NCBI GenBank assembly: GCA_041605955.1
Contig: JBFIXI010000101.1
Coordinates: 1 to 9,945 of the forward strand
DNA: 9,945 bases
Source: JAHEJX01 sp041605955
Lineage (GTDB): Bacteria > Actinomycetota > Acidimicrobiia > Spongiisociales > UBA5794
Direction: 5' to 3'
Under the pieces are notes generated by a model. That model worked only from the letters and a program-made list of their open reading frames with translations, was not told the DNA's origin and did not search any database. This document shows positions 1-6,381 of the stretch, one piece after another; positions within the stretch are counted from its first letter, which is position 1; each line of letters starts with the position of its first letter. Both the position numbers and the translations under genes were made by a program.

Positions 1-632
1 AAGAGGCCCAGCGCGGCCGCCGCCGTTGCGGCATAGCGCCATTGCACGCTCTTGACCCCGCCGGCGGCGGCCGCTACCACCGCGGGAACCATGAGGGCGA
101 CGGCGGCGCCGAGGTAGGCGGCCGAGCCGTAGGGACCACCCGGTCTGCCCGATGCGGTGGCCAAGTCGACCGGCGCCAATCCGATCACCTCCAGCAGGGT
201 GTAGGCCCCGATGCCGAGCACGGCCACCGTCATCGCATGGAGGATCACCTGGTGGTCCTGTTGCGCCGCCAAGGCCTGTCCGGCGAAGAAGTCCAGCGCC
301 ATCAGAGCGACCGTCACGAATCCCAGGCGGCGATCCGGGGTGCCGATCCAGGTGTGGATCTGGTCGAGGGCGACAGTGCTGGCCACGATTCCCCAGCCAA
401 GGAAGCCTCCCCACCCCAGCAGGGTGGCGCGCTCGAGGCGGATCGGCGTTTGCTGCCGCAGAGACGCCGCTACCAACAACAGTGATGCCACCGAGATCAC
501 GGTCCAGCGCAGCGGTCCGAAGGGGAACCAGCCCCACGGGTCCACCGCCATTGCGGCGCCGATGATCAGCAAGGCGGCTGCCCACCGCGGCAGAGGTACG
601 GCCCGGTGCGATTGTTCGGCGACGCTGCTCAC
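1..632 (-). CDS. O-antigen ligase/Wzy-like membrane protein, C-terminus cut by window edge
   Basis: An open minus-strand frame runs from GTG at 632 to the left edge without a stop, giving 210 residues of a polytopic membrane protein. Hydrophobic segments lie at about residues 17-30, 43-57, 70-89, 103-123, 129-152, 171-190 and 200 onward. Two stretches recall the O-antigen ligase/polymerase family: WIGTPDRRLGF (95-105), like the family's aromatic-G-x-x-x-R-x-x-G segment, and GRPGGPYGSAAYLGA (162-176) followed by ALMVP, like its R-x-G-G-x-x-G-N-x-N-x-x-A segment. Such enzymes join or polymerise surface glycans at the outer face of the membrane. Here the usual Asn of the second motif is replaced (GSAAY), so the match is distant. 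No clear Shine-Dalgarno site precedes the GTG, and a TTG at 657-659 would add nine residues. The large periplasmic loop and C-terminal helices are outside the window, so substrate and exact role are unknown. Confidence 0.65.
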   Translation of the reverse strand, partial: MSSVAEQSHRAVPLPRWAAALLIIGAAMAVDPWGWFPFGPLRWTVISVASLLLVAASLRQQTPIRLERATLLGWGGFLGWGIVASTVALDQIHTWIGTPDRRLGFVTVALMALDFFAGQALAAQQDHQVILHAMTVAVLGIGAYTLLEVIGLAPVDLATASGRPGGPYGSAAYLGAAVALMVPAVVAAAAGGVKSVQWRYAATAAAALGL

Positions 633-922
633 GGCGAGGTGATGCTGGGCTCCGGTCAAGGCTCGCGGGCCAACAGCTCCGCTTGGACGCCGTCCGGACG
701 CCGCAACTCACGAAGGGAGCCGGCCGCTCTTCCTACCGGGCACAAAGCTTCTTCGTCCGCGAACTTCGGGCCCGCGCAACGTGCCCGTCGCAGCGGCGGC
801 GTCAGCACCTCTCGACATCGCGCCACCCTCTGCTGCATGTCGGAAACGGGTCGCGACCCGGGCTGACGCCCTCGGGAGGTGCTGGGTTCCACAACTCGAG
901 GCTAGTTGGTTGCCGACCTCCG

Positions 923-951
923 TTGACTGCCCTGCGCGGCACAGCGATCGT
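923..951 (+). promoter_or_regulatory. Candidate promoter of cytochrome/two-component unit
   Basis: TTGACT at 923-928 is a good -35 match. Seventeen bases later GATCGT (946-951) keeps the A at position 2 and the T at position 6 of a -10 box. The transcript would start near 958, leaving a leader of about 40 bases before the GTG at 998. The -10 is weak, so this is only a candidate. Confidence 0.3.
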
Positions 952-982
952 TGAGAGTTACGCTTTCATAGACCGCGAGGTA

Positions 983-987
983 GAGGA
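983..987 (+). promoter_or_regulatory. Shine-Dalgarno site choosing the cytochrome GTG start
   Basis: GAGGA lies 10 bases before GTG 998-1000. It supports this start over in-frame upstream codons, whose encoded residues show no domain and would bury the hydrophobic signal segment about 105 residues inside the protein. Confidence 0.6.
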
Positions 988-997
988 TTCTCTCCAG

Positions 998-1396
998 GTG
1001 AACTGGTTACGCCATCTTGCATGGTTGGCCCTCACGTTTTTGCTGGCCGTGACGGTTTGCGGCGACGATGCCGCTCCGGACGTCGGGGGCGACGAGCAGA
1101 CCCCTGAGGTGCTGGCCGCCGGAGAAGCTGTGTATCAAGCCAACTGCGCCTCATGCCACGGAGCAGACTTGCGGGGCAGCGATGAAGGGCCCTCGCTCCT
1201 TTCGATCGTTTACGAGCCGAATCACCACAGCGATGCCGCTTTCGTGCTTGCCGTGCGCAATGGCAGCCAACAGCATCACTGGCGCTTCGGCGACATGGAG
1301 CCGGTGGAAGGTCTAACGGACGAGGACATCGCGTCTCTCACCGCGTTCGTTCGCGACATCCAACGGGTTGAAGGTTTCGAGCCGTATCCCCCATGA
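998..1396 (+). CDS. Small membrane-anchored class I cytochrome c
   Basis: A 132-residue protein with one c-type heme. Residues 1-20 form a hydrophobic signal segment ending in TVC (Cys21), followed by an acidic linker (GDDAAPDVGGDE), so it is probably a lipoprotein or N-terminally anchored on the outer membrane face. The cytochrome domain spans about 36-122: CASCH at 50-54 binds heme covalently, with His54 as proximal ligand, and Met100 in FGDMEP is the likely distal ligand, followed by the typical closing helix (LTDEDIASLTAFVRDI). It should shuttle electrons at the cell surface; the partner is unknown. Unusually, the residue before the lipobox Cys is Val, where Ala, Gly or Ser is expected, so lipidation is uncertain. 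The kinase gene begins 67 bases downstream on the same strand with no terminator between, which suggests co-transcription. The heme domain is certain; the electron donor and acceptor cannot be read from the sequence. Confidence 0.85.
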   Translation: MNWLRHLAWLALTFLLAVTVCGDDAAPDVGGDEQTPEVLAAGEAVYQANCASCHGADLRGSDEGPSLLSIVYEPNHHSDAAFVLAVRNGSQQHHWRFGDMEPVEGLTDEDIASLTAFVRDIQRVEGFEPYPP

Positions 1397-1452
1397 GCTG
1401 GGCTCCCCACCGCCGGCACGGGCCCACCGCCTGGCGCGTCGAGGATTGCGCC

Positions 1453-1458
1453 GAGGAG
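1453..1458 (+). promoter_or_regulatory. Shine-Dalgarno site choosing the kinase start
   Basis: GAGGAG sits 5 bases before ATG 1464. This favours the 436-residue product over a longer frame that opens at 1368 inside the cytochrome gene. Confidence 0.7.
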
Positions 1459-1463
1459 CCGCT

Positions 1464-2774
1464 ATGAGGAGGCTCCGCATTTCGGCGTTGCGAGCGGACT
1501 GGCAGGAGATCGGGGGCCTTGGCCGCCTCGCCCTGGTTGGAATCGGGCTGGCTCTCCTGCTGACGATCGTCCTCGGCTTTTCGATCACGACTTCGGCGGA
1601 GCGTCACTTGCTGGAAGCCCGGGCCGCGCAGATGCACAGCGTCGTGTCGCAAATGCCCGTCTTGCCGACCGATCGGTCGCCAACGGCGAGCGAGTTGACT
1701 GCGTACGACGCCGCGGTCCGCAACCGAGTGCTCGGTGGCGAGACGGCGCGCGTCAAAGTGTGGCTCGCCGACGGCACGATTCTCTACTCCGACGCCCGCG
1801 AGCTGATGGGCCAGCGGTTCGAACTGTCCCCGCCGGCGCAGGAGGCTTTCGCCGGCACGACCGGCTCGGGGATAACGGATGTCGCCGATCCGGCCCATGA
1901 GCTCAATCGTGCCGCCGGGGAGCTCATCGAGATCTACATCCCGGTGACGGCGGAGACCGGCGCGATTCTCTACGTCGTCGAGGTGGAACAAGATGTTTCC
2001 GCGTTGAATGCCGCCTTGGGGCGCATTGCCCGGAACGTGTGGGTATCGATCGGCGTCGGTCTGGGGGCGCTCGGTCTGTTCATGGGCGTGCTGGCCGTAG
2101 CCCGGGCCAGGTCTCTCAACGAGCGGCGCCGCCAGGCCGAGAAGCTGTTGCGCTCAGCTTTTGCCGCTCAAGAGGAGGAGCGGCGTCGTGTGGTCGGCGC
2201 GCTGCATGACGACGTGGGCCAACCGTTGTATCGGCTGCTCTATGGGCTGGAGGGCTCGCGAGCCAAGCTGGAGGCGGACGATCCGGTAGCCGACGAGCTG
2301 CTGCGTCTCGAGGACATAACCCGCGGCATGGACAAGACACTCCGAAAAGAGCTGCGGTTGCTGCACCATGGGCTGGCGGCCGACGTAGGCCTCGAAACGG
2401 CCTTGCTCGATCTGGTCGAACTCACCAGACGGGAGACCGATCTGGAGCTGGCGGCACTCGTCAACCTCGCCTGGGAGCCGAGCGCGGTGCAGAGCACGGC
2501 GCTTTACCGCGCCGCGCAGGAGGCCGTCACCAACGTGCGCAAGCACGCAGGCGCGAACCGCATCGACATCGAGCTCCGCACCGATCGGGATCGGGTCGTG
2601 CTCGACGTTCGCGACGACGGCAGTGGCGGGCGCCACCGGCCCGGCCTCGGCTTGACCACGACTCGAGAGCGGTTCGAGGCCCTCGGTGGATCGGTGACGG
2701 CCTCGTCCCGCCCCGAGGGCGGGACTCATTTCCAGGCCTGGCTGCCGCGCCCGATCAATCAGGCCGGATCATGA
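1464..2774 (+). CDS. NarX/DesK-type sensor histidine kinase
   Basis: A 436-residue membrane kinase of the HisKA_3 (HPK7) class. The first membrane helix is at about 21-42 and the second at about 191-213. They enclose an extracytoplasmic sensor domain of roughly 145 residues with a Cache/PAS-like segment (VKVWLADGTILYSD, 98-110); its ligand is unknown. The dimerisation/phosphoacceptor region follows at about 230-300, with EEERRRVVGALHDDVGQ carrying phospho-acceptor His248. The ATPase domain shows the N-box Asn357 (AVTNVRKHA), the G1 box DDGSG at 384-388 and the G2 glycines in GLGLTTTRERF (394-404), ending in a typical GGTHFQAWLP strand. All catalytic motifs are intact. The stop overlaps the regulator's ATG (ATGA, 2771-2774), so the two are translationally coupled partners. 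Lying behind a cytochrome c gene, it may respond to a redox or respiratory cue, but that is inference from gene order. Confidence 0.93.
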   Translation: MRRLRISALRADWQEIGGLGRLALVGIGLALLLTIVLGFSITTSAERHLLEARAAQMHSVVSQMPVLPTDRSPTASELTAYDAAVRNRVLGGETARVKVWLADGTILYSDARELMGQRFELSPPAQEAFAGTTGSGITDVADPAHELNRAAGELIEIYIPVTAETGAILYVVEVEQDVSALNAALGRIARNVWVSIGVGLGALGLFMGVLAVARARSLNERRRQAEKLLRSAFAAQEEERRRVVGALHDDVGQPLYRLLYGLEGSRAKLEADDPVADELLRLEDITRGMDKTLRKELRLLHHGLAADVGLETALLDLVELTRRETDLELAALVNLAWEPSAVQSTALYRAAQEAVTNVRKHAGANRIDIELRTDRDRVVLDVRDDGSGGRHRPGLGLTTTRERFEALGGSVTASSRPEGGTHFQAWLPRPINQAGS

Positions 2775-3394
2775 AGCTCGTCATCGCCGACGACCACCGG
2801 GTAGTGCGGGAAGGCATCACGTACATGCTGTCCGGCGAGCCGGATATCGACATCGTCGGTGAGGCGGCGGGTGGTGAGGAGCTGCTGGTGCTCTTGGAGA
2901 GCGAAGCCGTGGACGTGGTGCTGCTCGATGTGAGGATGGCCGATATGAGCGGCCTCGACGTGCTGGAGACCATCGGAGCCAGCCTGCCTCAGGTCCGGGT
3001 TTTGATGCTCTCCATGCACGACGAGCCGGCCTACGTCCGGCGCGCCATAGAGCTCGGCGCAGCCGGCTATCTGCTGAAGAGCGCCGGGCGCGAAGAGCTG
3101 CTGGGAGCGATCCGGGCGGTTGCCGACGGGGGCGTCTACATCCAAGGCGAGCTGGTCGAGCCGCTGGTGGCCGGGGTCGCAGGAGACCATACGGTGCCGG
3201 GGCGATTGAGCCCCCGGGAAAGGGAAGTGCTGCAGCTCGTTGCCAACGGTTATGAGAACAAGCAGGTCGCAAGGGAGTTGGGGCTGTCGGAGGCAACCGT
3301 GAAGACGTACATGCGCGGTATCTTCGAGCGTCTCGAGGTGACGAGCAGGGCGGAGGCGGTTGCCGTGGGTCTGCGCCTCGGCGTGATTCAATAG
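2771..3394 (+). CDS. NarL/FixJ-family DNA-binding response regulator
   Basis: A 207-residue two-domain regulator. The receiver domain (1-120) has acidic residues Asp7 and Asp8, phosphorylation site Asp53 in LLDVRM, the Thr/Ser switch position Ser81 in LMLSMHD, and Lys103 in GYLLKSA. A short linker leads to a LuxR/GerE helix-turn-helix at about 144-203, with LSPREREVLQLVANG and the recognition helix region LSEATVKTYMRGIFERL. The length and order are standard for the family. Phosphorylation by the upstream kinase should promote dimerisation and binding to target promoters in the cytoplasm. The start codon overlaps the kinase stop, and only a weak purine stretch precedes it, so expression is probably coupled to kinase translation. 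Targets are unknown; the adjacent cupredoxin gene and its own operon are the obvious candidates to examine. A strong terminator begins right after the stop. Confidence 0.95.
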   Translation: MKLVIADDHRVVREGITYMLSGEPDIDIVGEAAGGEELLVLLESEAVDVVLLDVRMADMSGLDVLETIGASLPQVRVLMLSMHDEPAYVRRAIELGAAGYLLKSAGREELLGAIRAVADGGVYIQGELVEPLVAGVAGDHTVPGRLSPREREVLQLVANGYENKQVARELGLSEATVKTYMRGIFERLEVTSRAEAVAVGLRLGVIQ

Positions 3395-3441
3395 GGCCGA
3401 AAGTCCCCCCGGGTCCTCCACCGGATGGAGGGGGGCTTTTT
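3395..3441 (+). terminator. Intrinsic terminator after the two-component unit
   Basis: Beginning at the base after the regulator's stop, an inner stem CCTCCA (3415-3420) / TGGAGG (3426-3431) has a 5-base loop. It is extended by C-rich and G-rich arms and AAAG/CTTT pairing, and ends in TTTTT at 3437-3441. Outer GGCC copies (3395-3398, 3442-3445) can also pair. This separates the regulator from the cupredoxin gene. Confidence 0.8.
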
Positions 3442-3503
3442 GGCCGGATGACGGAATAGCGGTCGTCGCCGACTACCCGCATAGTGAGCCCATGATCACT
3501 GCC

Positions 3504-3510
3504 AGGAGGA
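3504..3510 (+). promoter_or_regulatory. Strong Shine-Dalgarno site choosing the cupredoxin start
   Basis: AGGAGGA lies 5 bases before ATG 3516. It selects that codon over the in-frame ATG at 3492, which would add eight residues before the signal peptide. Confidence 0.8.
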
Positions 3511-3515
3511 TCTCG

Positions 3516-4190
3516 ATGTTCAAATCCCAGAGACGCTTTGCCCACTGGGCCGCCGCCTTCGCTTTTGCCCTGATCGCAGCAGCTTGTGGTGGCGGCACTG
3601 CAGACGATGCCGCCGAGGCCGGCGGCGACACGGTGGCCGCGGAAGTCACGACAACAGAAGCCGCCATGACCGATGACACGTCCGAGTCGATGGACGACCA
3701 CATGGAGGGCGAAGAGTCGGAGCATATGGAGGGCGACGACCACGAAGAGTCGGAACACATGGAGGGTGACGACCACGAGGAGTCCGAGCATGGCGAGGGC
3801 GGTGGTGAAGAGCCTGTCGACGTGCCGGAGGACGCTCGGGTCGTGTTCGTGACCATGAACGAGTGGGGCTATGACCCGCCATCATTCACGGCCAAAGCGG
3901 GCGAGACTGTGGTCTACCGGATCACCAACGCCGGGATCTTCGAGCACGAGTTCCGCTTGTCGAATGGCCATCGCATCGAGGAGCACATCGCTTCCGGCCA
4001 CGAAGGTCACGGTGACGAGGGCGGCCATCACGGCGACGAGGCCGACATCCTGATCGAGCTCCAGCCGGGCGCGGTCGGCGAGTTGATCGTCACGTACCCC
4101 GAGGACACTTCGATCTTCACCAACATCGTGTGCCTGATCCCCGACCACTACGAGAACGGCATGGTGACCGACCTGACCTACGAGAACTAG
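3516..4190 (+). CDS. Cupredoxin lipoprotein with acidic His/Met-rich repeats
   Basis: A 224-residue exported copper protein. Residues 1-23 are a lipoprotein signal peptide with lipobox ALIAAAC (Cys24). Residues 25-105 are a low-complexity acidic linker that includes two exact copies of the 11-residue EESEHMEGDDH, with degenerate units on either side, all rich in His, Met, Asp and Glu. The C-terminal domain (about 107-224) is a cupredoxin: His144 in FEHEF and the C-x4-H-x4-M cluster Cys206, His211, Met216 in CLIPDHYENGM give the full type-1 copper ligand set. A second His-rich insertion at 152-172 (including HEGHGDEGGHHGDE) sits between strands and could bind extra metal. It probably carries electrons or buffers copper at the outer face of the membrane. 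It follows the two-component unit across a terminator, so it should have its own promoter, which I cannot define. Copper binding is well supported; the physiological partner is unknown. Confidence 0.88.
   Translation: MFKSQRRFAHWAAAFAFALIAAACGGGTADDAAEAGGDTVAAEVTTTEAAMTDDTSESMDDHMEGEESEHMEGDDHEESEHMEGDDHEESEHGEGGGEEPVDVPEDARVVFVTMNEWGYDPPSFTAKAGETVVYRITNAGIFEHEFRLSNGHRIEEHIASGHEGHGDEGGHHGDEADILIELQPGAVGELIVTYPEDTSIFTNIVCLIPDHYENGMVTDLTYEN
3711..3800 (+). repeat. 33-bp in-frame tandem repeat within the cupredoxin gene
   Basis: Two full 33-bp units (3711-3743 and 3744-3776) differ at only a few, mostly third-codon positions and encode the same 11 residues. A third, partial and diverged unit covers 3777-3800, and a degenerate relative precedes them. 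Synonymous differences with an unchanged peptide suggest selection on the amino acid repeat. Confidence 0.85.
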
Positions 4191-4207
4191 CCCCCTGGCA
4201 ACCACAT

Positions 4208-4239
4208 CGAGCACCGGGCGCCGACGCACCCGGTGCTCG
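4208..4239. terminator. Hairpin after cupredoxin gene, probable terminator
   Basis: A perfect 11-bp stem, CGAGCACCGGG at 4208-4218 against CCCGGTGCTCG at 4229-4239, encloses a 10-base loop, starting 18 bases after the cupredoxin stop. No T-run follows on the plus strand, as is common for actinobacterial terminators. It lies between convergent genes (cupredoxin and tRNA) and could serve both. Confidence 0.6.
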
Positions 4240-4377
4240 GCGCGTTCGCAGCCGAGCCGTTGACGGGCAGGACCGAGGATGCTCGGAGGAACGACATTAC
4301 GCAGCCTGCAGCCTGCAGCCTGGGCTTGCGGCGCCCGCGCCTCAGCGAGCAGCCGGCTCGACGGCGGCGAGCGACAT

Positions 4378-4470
4378 TGGCGGAGAGGGAGGGATTCGAA
4401 CCCTCGAGGAGGCTATAAACCCCCTACTCGCTTAGCAGGCGAGCGCCTTCGACCACTCGGCCACCTCTCC
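4378..4470 (-). tRNA. tRNA-Ser (anticodon GCU), with encoded CCA
   Basis: On the minus strand, acceptor arm GGAGAGG (4470-4464) pairs perfectly with CCTCTCC (4388-4382). Discriminator G is at 4381 and an encoded CCA at 4380-4378. The anticodon arm CTCGC/GCGAG holds loop CTGCTAA with anticodon GCT at 4436-4434, reading AGC and AGU serine codons. The long variable arm (GGGGG...CCTCC) makes it a class II tRNA, and the T arm is GAGGG-TTCGAAT-CCCTC. All features agree with serine. It stands as a single tRNA gene between hairpins. Confidence 0.97.
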
Positions 4471-4545
4471 GGAGCCACACCTGGTGGGTCCGGATGCCAG
4501 GTTATCAGTCGGCAGGCAGCCGCCACCGCGGCCGGCCCGCAAAGC

Positions 4546-4573
4546 AATGCCCCCGGCAGTAGCCGGGGGCATT
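4546..4573. terminator. Strong 12-bp hairpin between the DUF885 and tRNA-Ser genes
   Basis: AATGCCCCCGGC (4546-4557) and GCCGGGGGCATT (4562-4573) form a perfect 12-bp stem with loop AGTA. Read on the minus strand it lies about 100 bases past the DUF885 stop and is followed by GCTTTG, a weak T tract. It most likely ends DUF885 transcription before the tRNA gene. Confidence 0.65.
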
Positions 4574-4574
4574 A

Positions 4575-4611
4575 GTGAGGGGGAGGGGTGGGACGTAAGG
4601 TCCCTCCTCAC
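4575..4611. other. Second, imperfect hairpin adjoining the strong one
   Basis: GTGAGG (4575-4580) can pair with CCTCAC (4606-4611), and GGGAC (4590-4594) with GTCCC (4600-4604), leaving an internal bulge on the G-rich side. It lies between the DUF885 stop and the 12-bp hairpin, so the two may act as a double terminator. No other role is visible. Confidence 0.35.
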
Positions 4612-4676
4612 TTGGTATGAATAGGACACACCACCGCCGGGAAAGTTCTCACTACGTCTGGACAGCCAGCCGGCGC

Positions 4677-6359
4677 CTAGGTTACCGACGTGGTCCAGTC
4701 GGCGACCAGCTCAGCCAGCAGCGGGAGAGGAACCGCTCCGGAGCCGAGCACCACATCGTGGAATGCCTTGATGTCGAAGCCCGTCCCCAGCTCTTGCTGC
4801 GCCATGGATCGGAGGCGCATGAACTCGCGGCGACCAATCATGTAGGCCAGCGCCTGGCCCGGCCAGCCGATGTAACGATCGACCTCGCTCTCGATGTTGT
4901 TGGGCGCCTGTGGGGAGTTGGCCGTCATGTAGGCGATGGCTTCTTGACGTGACCAGCCGAGTGCATGCATCCCGGTGTCGACGACAAGCCGGCAGGCGCG
5001 CCAGGAGTCGAAGGACAGCATGCCCATTCGCTCCAAGTCGCCGCTGTAGAGGGCCATCTCATCGGACAGCCGCTCTGTATACAGGCCCCAGCCCTCGACG
5101 TAGGCGGTGATCAGGGCGTGCTTCTGGAAGTCGGGGACACCCTCCAGTTCGGTGGCGATGGCCAGCTGGAGGTGGTGGCCCGGAATCGCCTCGTGGAACG
5201 CCAGCGCTTCGGATTCGAAGCGGGTACGAGTCATCGGCGATGTCGTGTTGATGAAGTAGCTGCCGGGCCGAGAACCGTCGGTGGCCGGTGGCAGGTAGAA
5301 GGCCAAGGGCGCTTCGGCGGCACCCAGCTCGGGAATCTCCACCATCACGCAGTCCGCCTGGGGCAGCACCCCGAACCACGCAGGGAGGGCGGCTCTGGCG
5401 CGATCCATGGCGCTCGCAGCGGCTGTGACGATCTGCTCCGCGGAGTCGAAGCGCAGCTCCATGTCGTGGCGCAGCGCGTGGAACATCTGATCGAGATCCG
5501 TCAGCCCCAGCGCCTTGGCGCCGAGGAATCGATACTCGTCGGCCAGCTGATCAATCACCTCGAGGCCGATCTCGTGCACTTCGAGGGCCGTCATCGACAT
5601 CGTCGTGTGGCGCCGGATCGCCTCGTCGTAGACCTTCTCCCCGTCGGGGAGCCACCGCAAGCCGCTCTTCTCGGGCGGTCGCGCTTTGGGCAGGATCTCC
5701 TCCACCAAAGCGGTGCGGTACAGCTCGTAGCCGGGCCGGATCGAGGCCACGACTTGGTCGCGCAACTGGTCCGTCCACTGCACTGTTTCTTCAGCCGTGA
5801 AGGCGGCCGGCGGTGGCACCTCGAGGAACGGGTCTTTGTCGAGCGGGGTTGCCAGGTACGTCTCGATTTGGGCGATCGCCTTCTCGACGGCCACCTGCGG
5901 CGGGGTCCGCTCCAGCGCCACCCCTTGGCGGAGCCGGTGGACGGCCTGCTGGAAGGTGTCCTGGATGCGCGACCACTTGCGCACGATGGCGGCCGCCTCC
6001 TCGGCACCCGGAAGCCGTATCTGGGCGACGGTCTGCGGGAGCTCCACGTGCATCCCCATCGACGGGTTCACGTCGAACTCTGCAAAGCGGGCTTGCAGCT
6101 CGCTGGCCTTGCTGCGGGCTTCCCACAGCAGAACCCCTCGGGTGACGCGGTCCGCCTTGCTGAGACTTGCCGGGTCGATGGCGGCGGCGCGTTCAGCGAT
6201 GCTCTCGTAGGTCGCGATGGCGTCGTCCTCGGCGCCGCGGGAGAGGTTTTCCATCTGGTCGTCGTACTGGTGCTCACCGAGGAGGAGAGCCGTGGTGGGG
6301 TTGAGTCGCAGCTGGTGCTGCCAGTACTCATCCGCCAGGGCGCCGATATCACTGGTCAT
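4677..6359 (-). CDS. DUF885 family protein, putative metallopeptidase
   Basis: A 560-residue protein without signal peptide or membrane segment, so cytoplasmic. It begins directly with the family's N-terminal pattern (EYWQHQLRLNPTTALLLGEHQYDD, about 11-34) and runs full length. The conserved metal-site signature HEAIPGHH is at 389-396, and downstream EGWGLYTERL (422-431) supplies a likely third acidic ligand, Glu422. The C-terminal motif E491...RYIGWPGQALAYMIG (495-509) is also typical. The family is widely annotated as DUF885; its motif resembles HExxH-type zinc peptidases, so a peptidase role is expected, but the substrate cannot be stated. No Shine-Dalgarno site precedes ATG 6359; instead a TAGCAT box ends 6 bases upstream, which fits leaderless translation. 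The gene follows the amylase on the same strand after 142 bases; the spacing and its own promoter candidate suggest independent expression. Confidence 0.9.
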   Translation of the reverse strand: MTSDIGALADEYWQHQLRLNPTTALLLGEHQYDDQMENLSRGAEDDAIATYESIAERAAAIDPASLSKADRVTRGVLLWEARSKASELQARFAEFDVNPSMGMHVELPQTVAQIRLPGAEEAAAIVRKWSRIQDTFQQAVHRLRQGVALERTPPQVAVEKAIAQIETYLATPLDKDPFLEVPPPAAFTAEETVQWTDQLRDQVVASIRPGYELYRTALVEEILPKARPPEKSGLRWLPDGEKVYDEAIRRHTTMSMTALEVHEIGLEVIDQLADEYRFLGAKALGLTDLDQMFHALRHDMELRFDSAEQIVTAAASAMDRARAALPAWFGVLPQADCVMVEIPELGAAEAPLAFYLPPATDGSRPGSYFINTTSPMTRTRFESEALAFHEAIPGHHLQLAIATELEGVPDFQKHALITAYVEGWGLYTERLSDEMALYSGDLERMGMLSFDSWRACRLVVDTGMHALGWSRQEAIAYMTANSPQAPNNIESEVDRYIGWPGQALAYMIGRREFMRLRSMAQQELGTGFDIKAFHDVVLGSGAVPLPLLAELVADWTTSVT

Positions 6360-6365
6360 GAGCCG

Positions 6366-6371
6366 ATGCTA
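6366..6371 (-). promoter_or_regulatory. -10 box of a possible leaderless promoter for DUF885 gene
   Basis: Minus-strand TAGCAT fits TANNNT and lies 6 bases before the A of the start codon, so transcription would begin at or next to the ATG. No purine-rich ribosome site is present between them. No good -35 element is visible. Confidence 0.4.
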
Positions 6372-6381
6372 GGCACTAGTG

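Larger units (their letters stand above)
633..997. other. Divergent intergenic region, no convincing gene
   Basis: This 365-bp stretch separates the minus-strand membrane protein from the plus-strand cytochrome unit. Short open frames cross it on both strands, but their products are Arg/Ser/Pro-rich and lack a good ribosome site or recognisable domain, as expected from chance in GC-rich DNA. A small direct repeat GGACGCCG occurs at 685-692 and 696-703. The right end probably holds the promoter for the cytochrome/two-component unit, and the left end that of the membrane protein. I see no RNA gene or strong hairpin here. Confidence 0.5.

Noticed and set aside
42..642. Three overlapping plus-strand frames of 137-147 codons
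   Set aside because: They are antisense to a minus-strand frame with clear membrane helices and family motifs, and their products are Arg/Gly/Pro-rich.
656..892. Minus-strand 78-codon frame upstream of the membrane protein
   Set aside because: GTG start, no ribosome site, Arg/Pro-rich composition and no recognisable domain; probably chance in GC-rich DNA.
683..997. Long N-terminal extension of the cytochrome frame
   Set aside because: It would place the signal segment about 105 residues inside; GTG 998 with a nearby GAGGA gives a proper exported protein.
2817..3791. 324-codon minus-strand frame opposite the regulator and cupredoxin genes
   Set aside because: It spans two genes and a terminator and has Arg/Pro-rich composition typical of antisense frames.
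4302..4322. Three copies of the 7-bp unit GCAGCCT
   Set aside because: Too short and isolated for a functional repeat array; no spacer structure, so not CRISPR-like.
4130..4435. Plus-strand open frames ending in GGIRTLE or GFEPSRRL
   Set aside because: These peptides are the familiar false translation of the antisense strand of a tRNA-Ser gene; the tRNA at 4378-4470 explains them.
4432..4629. Minus-strand frame of 65 codons ending GEVAEWSKALAC
   Set aside because: Its end is the translated tRNA-Ser sequence and its middle is the 12-bp hairpin; not a gene.
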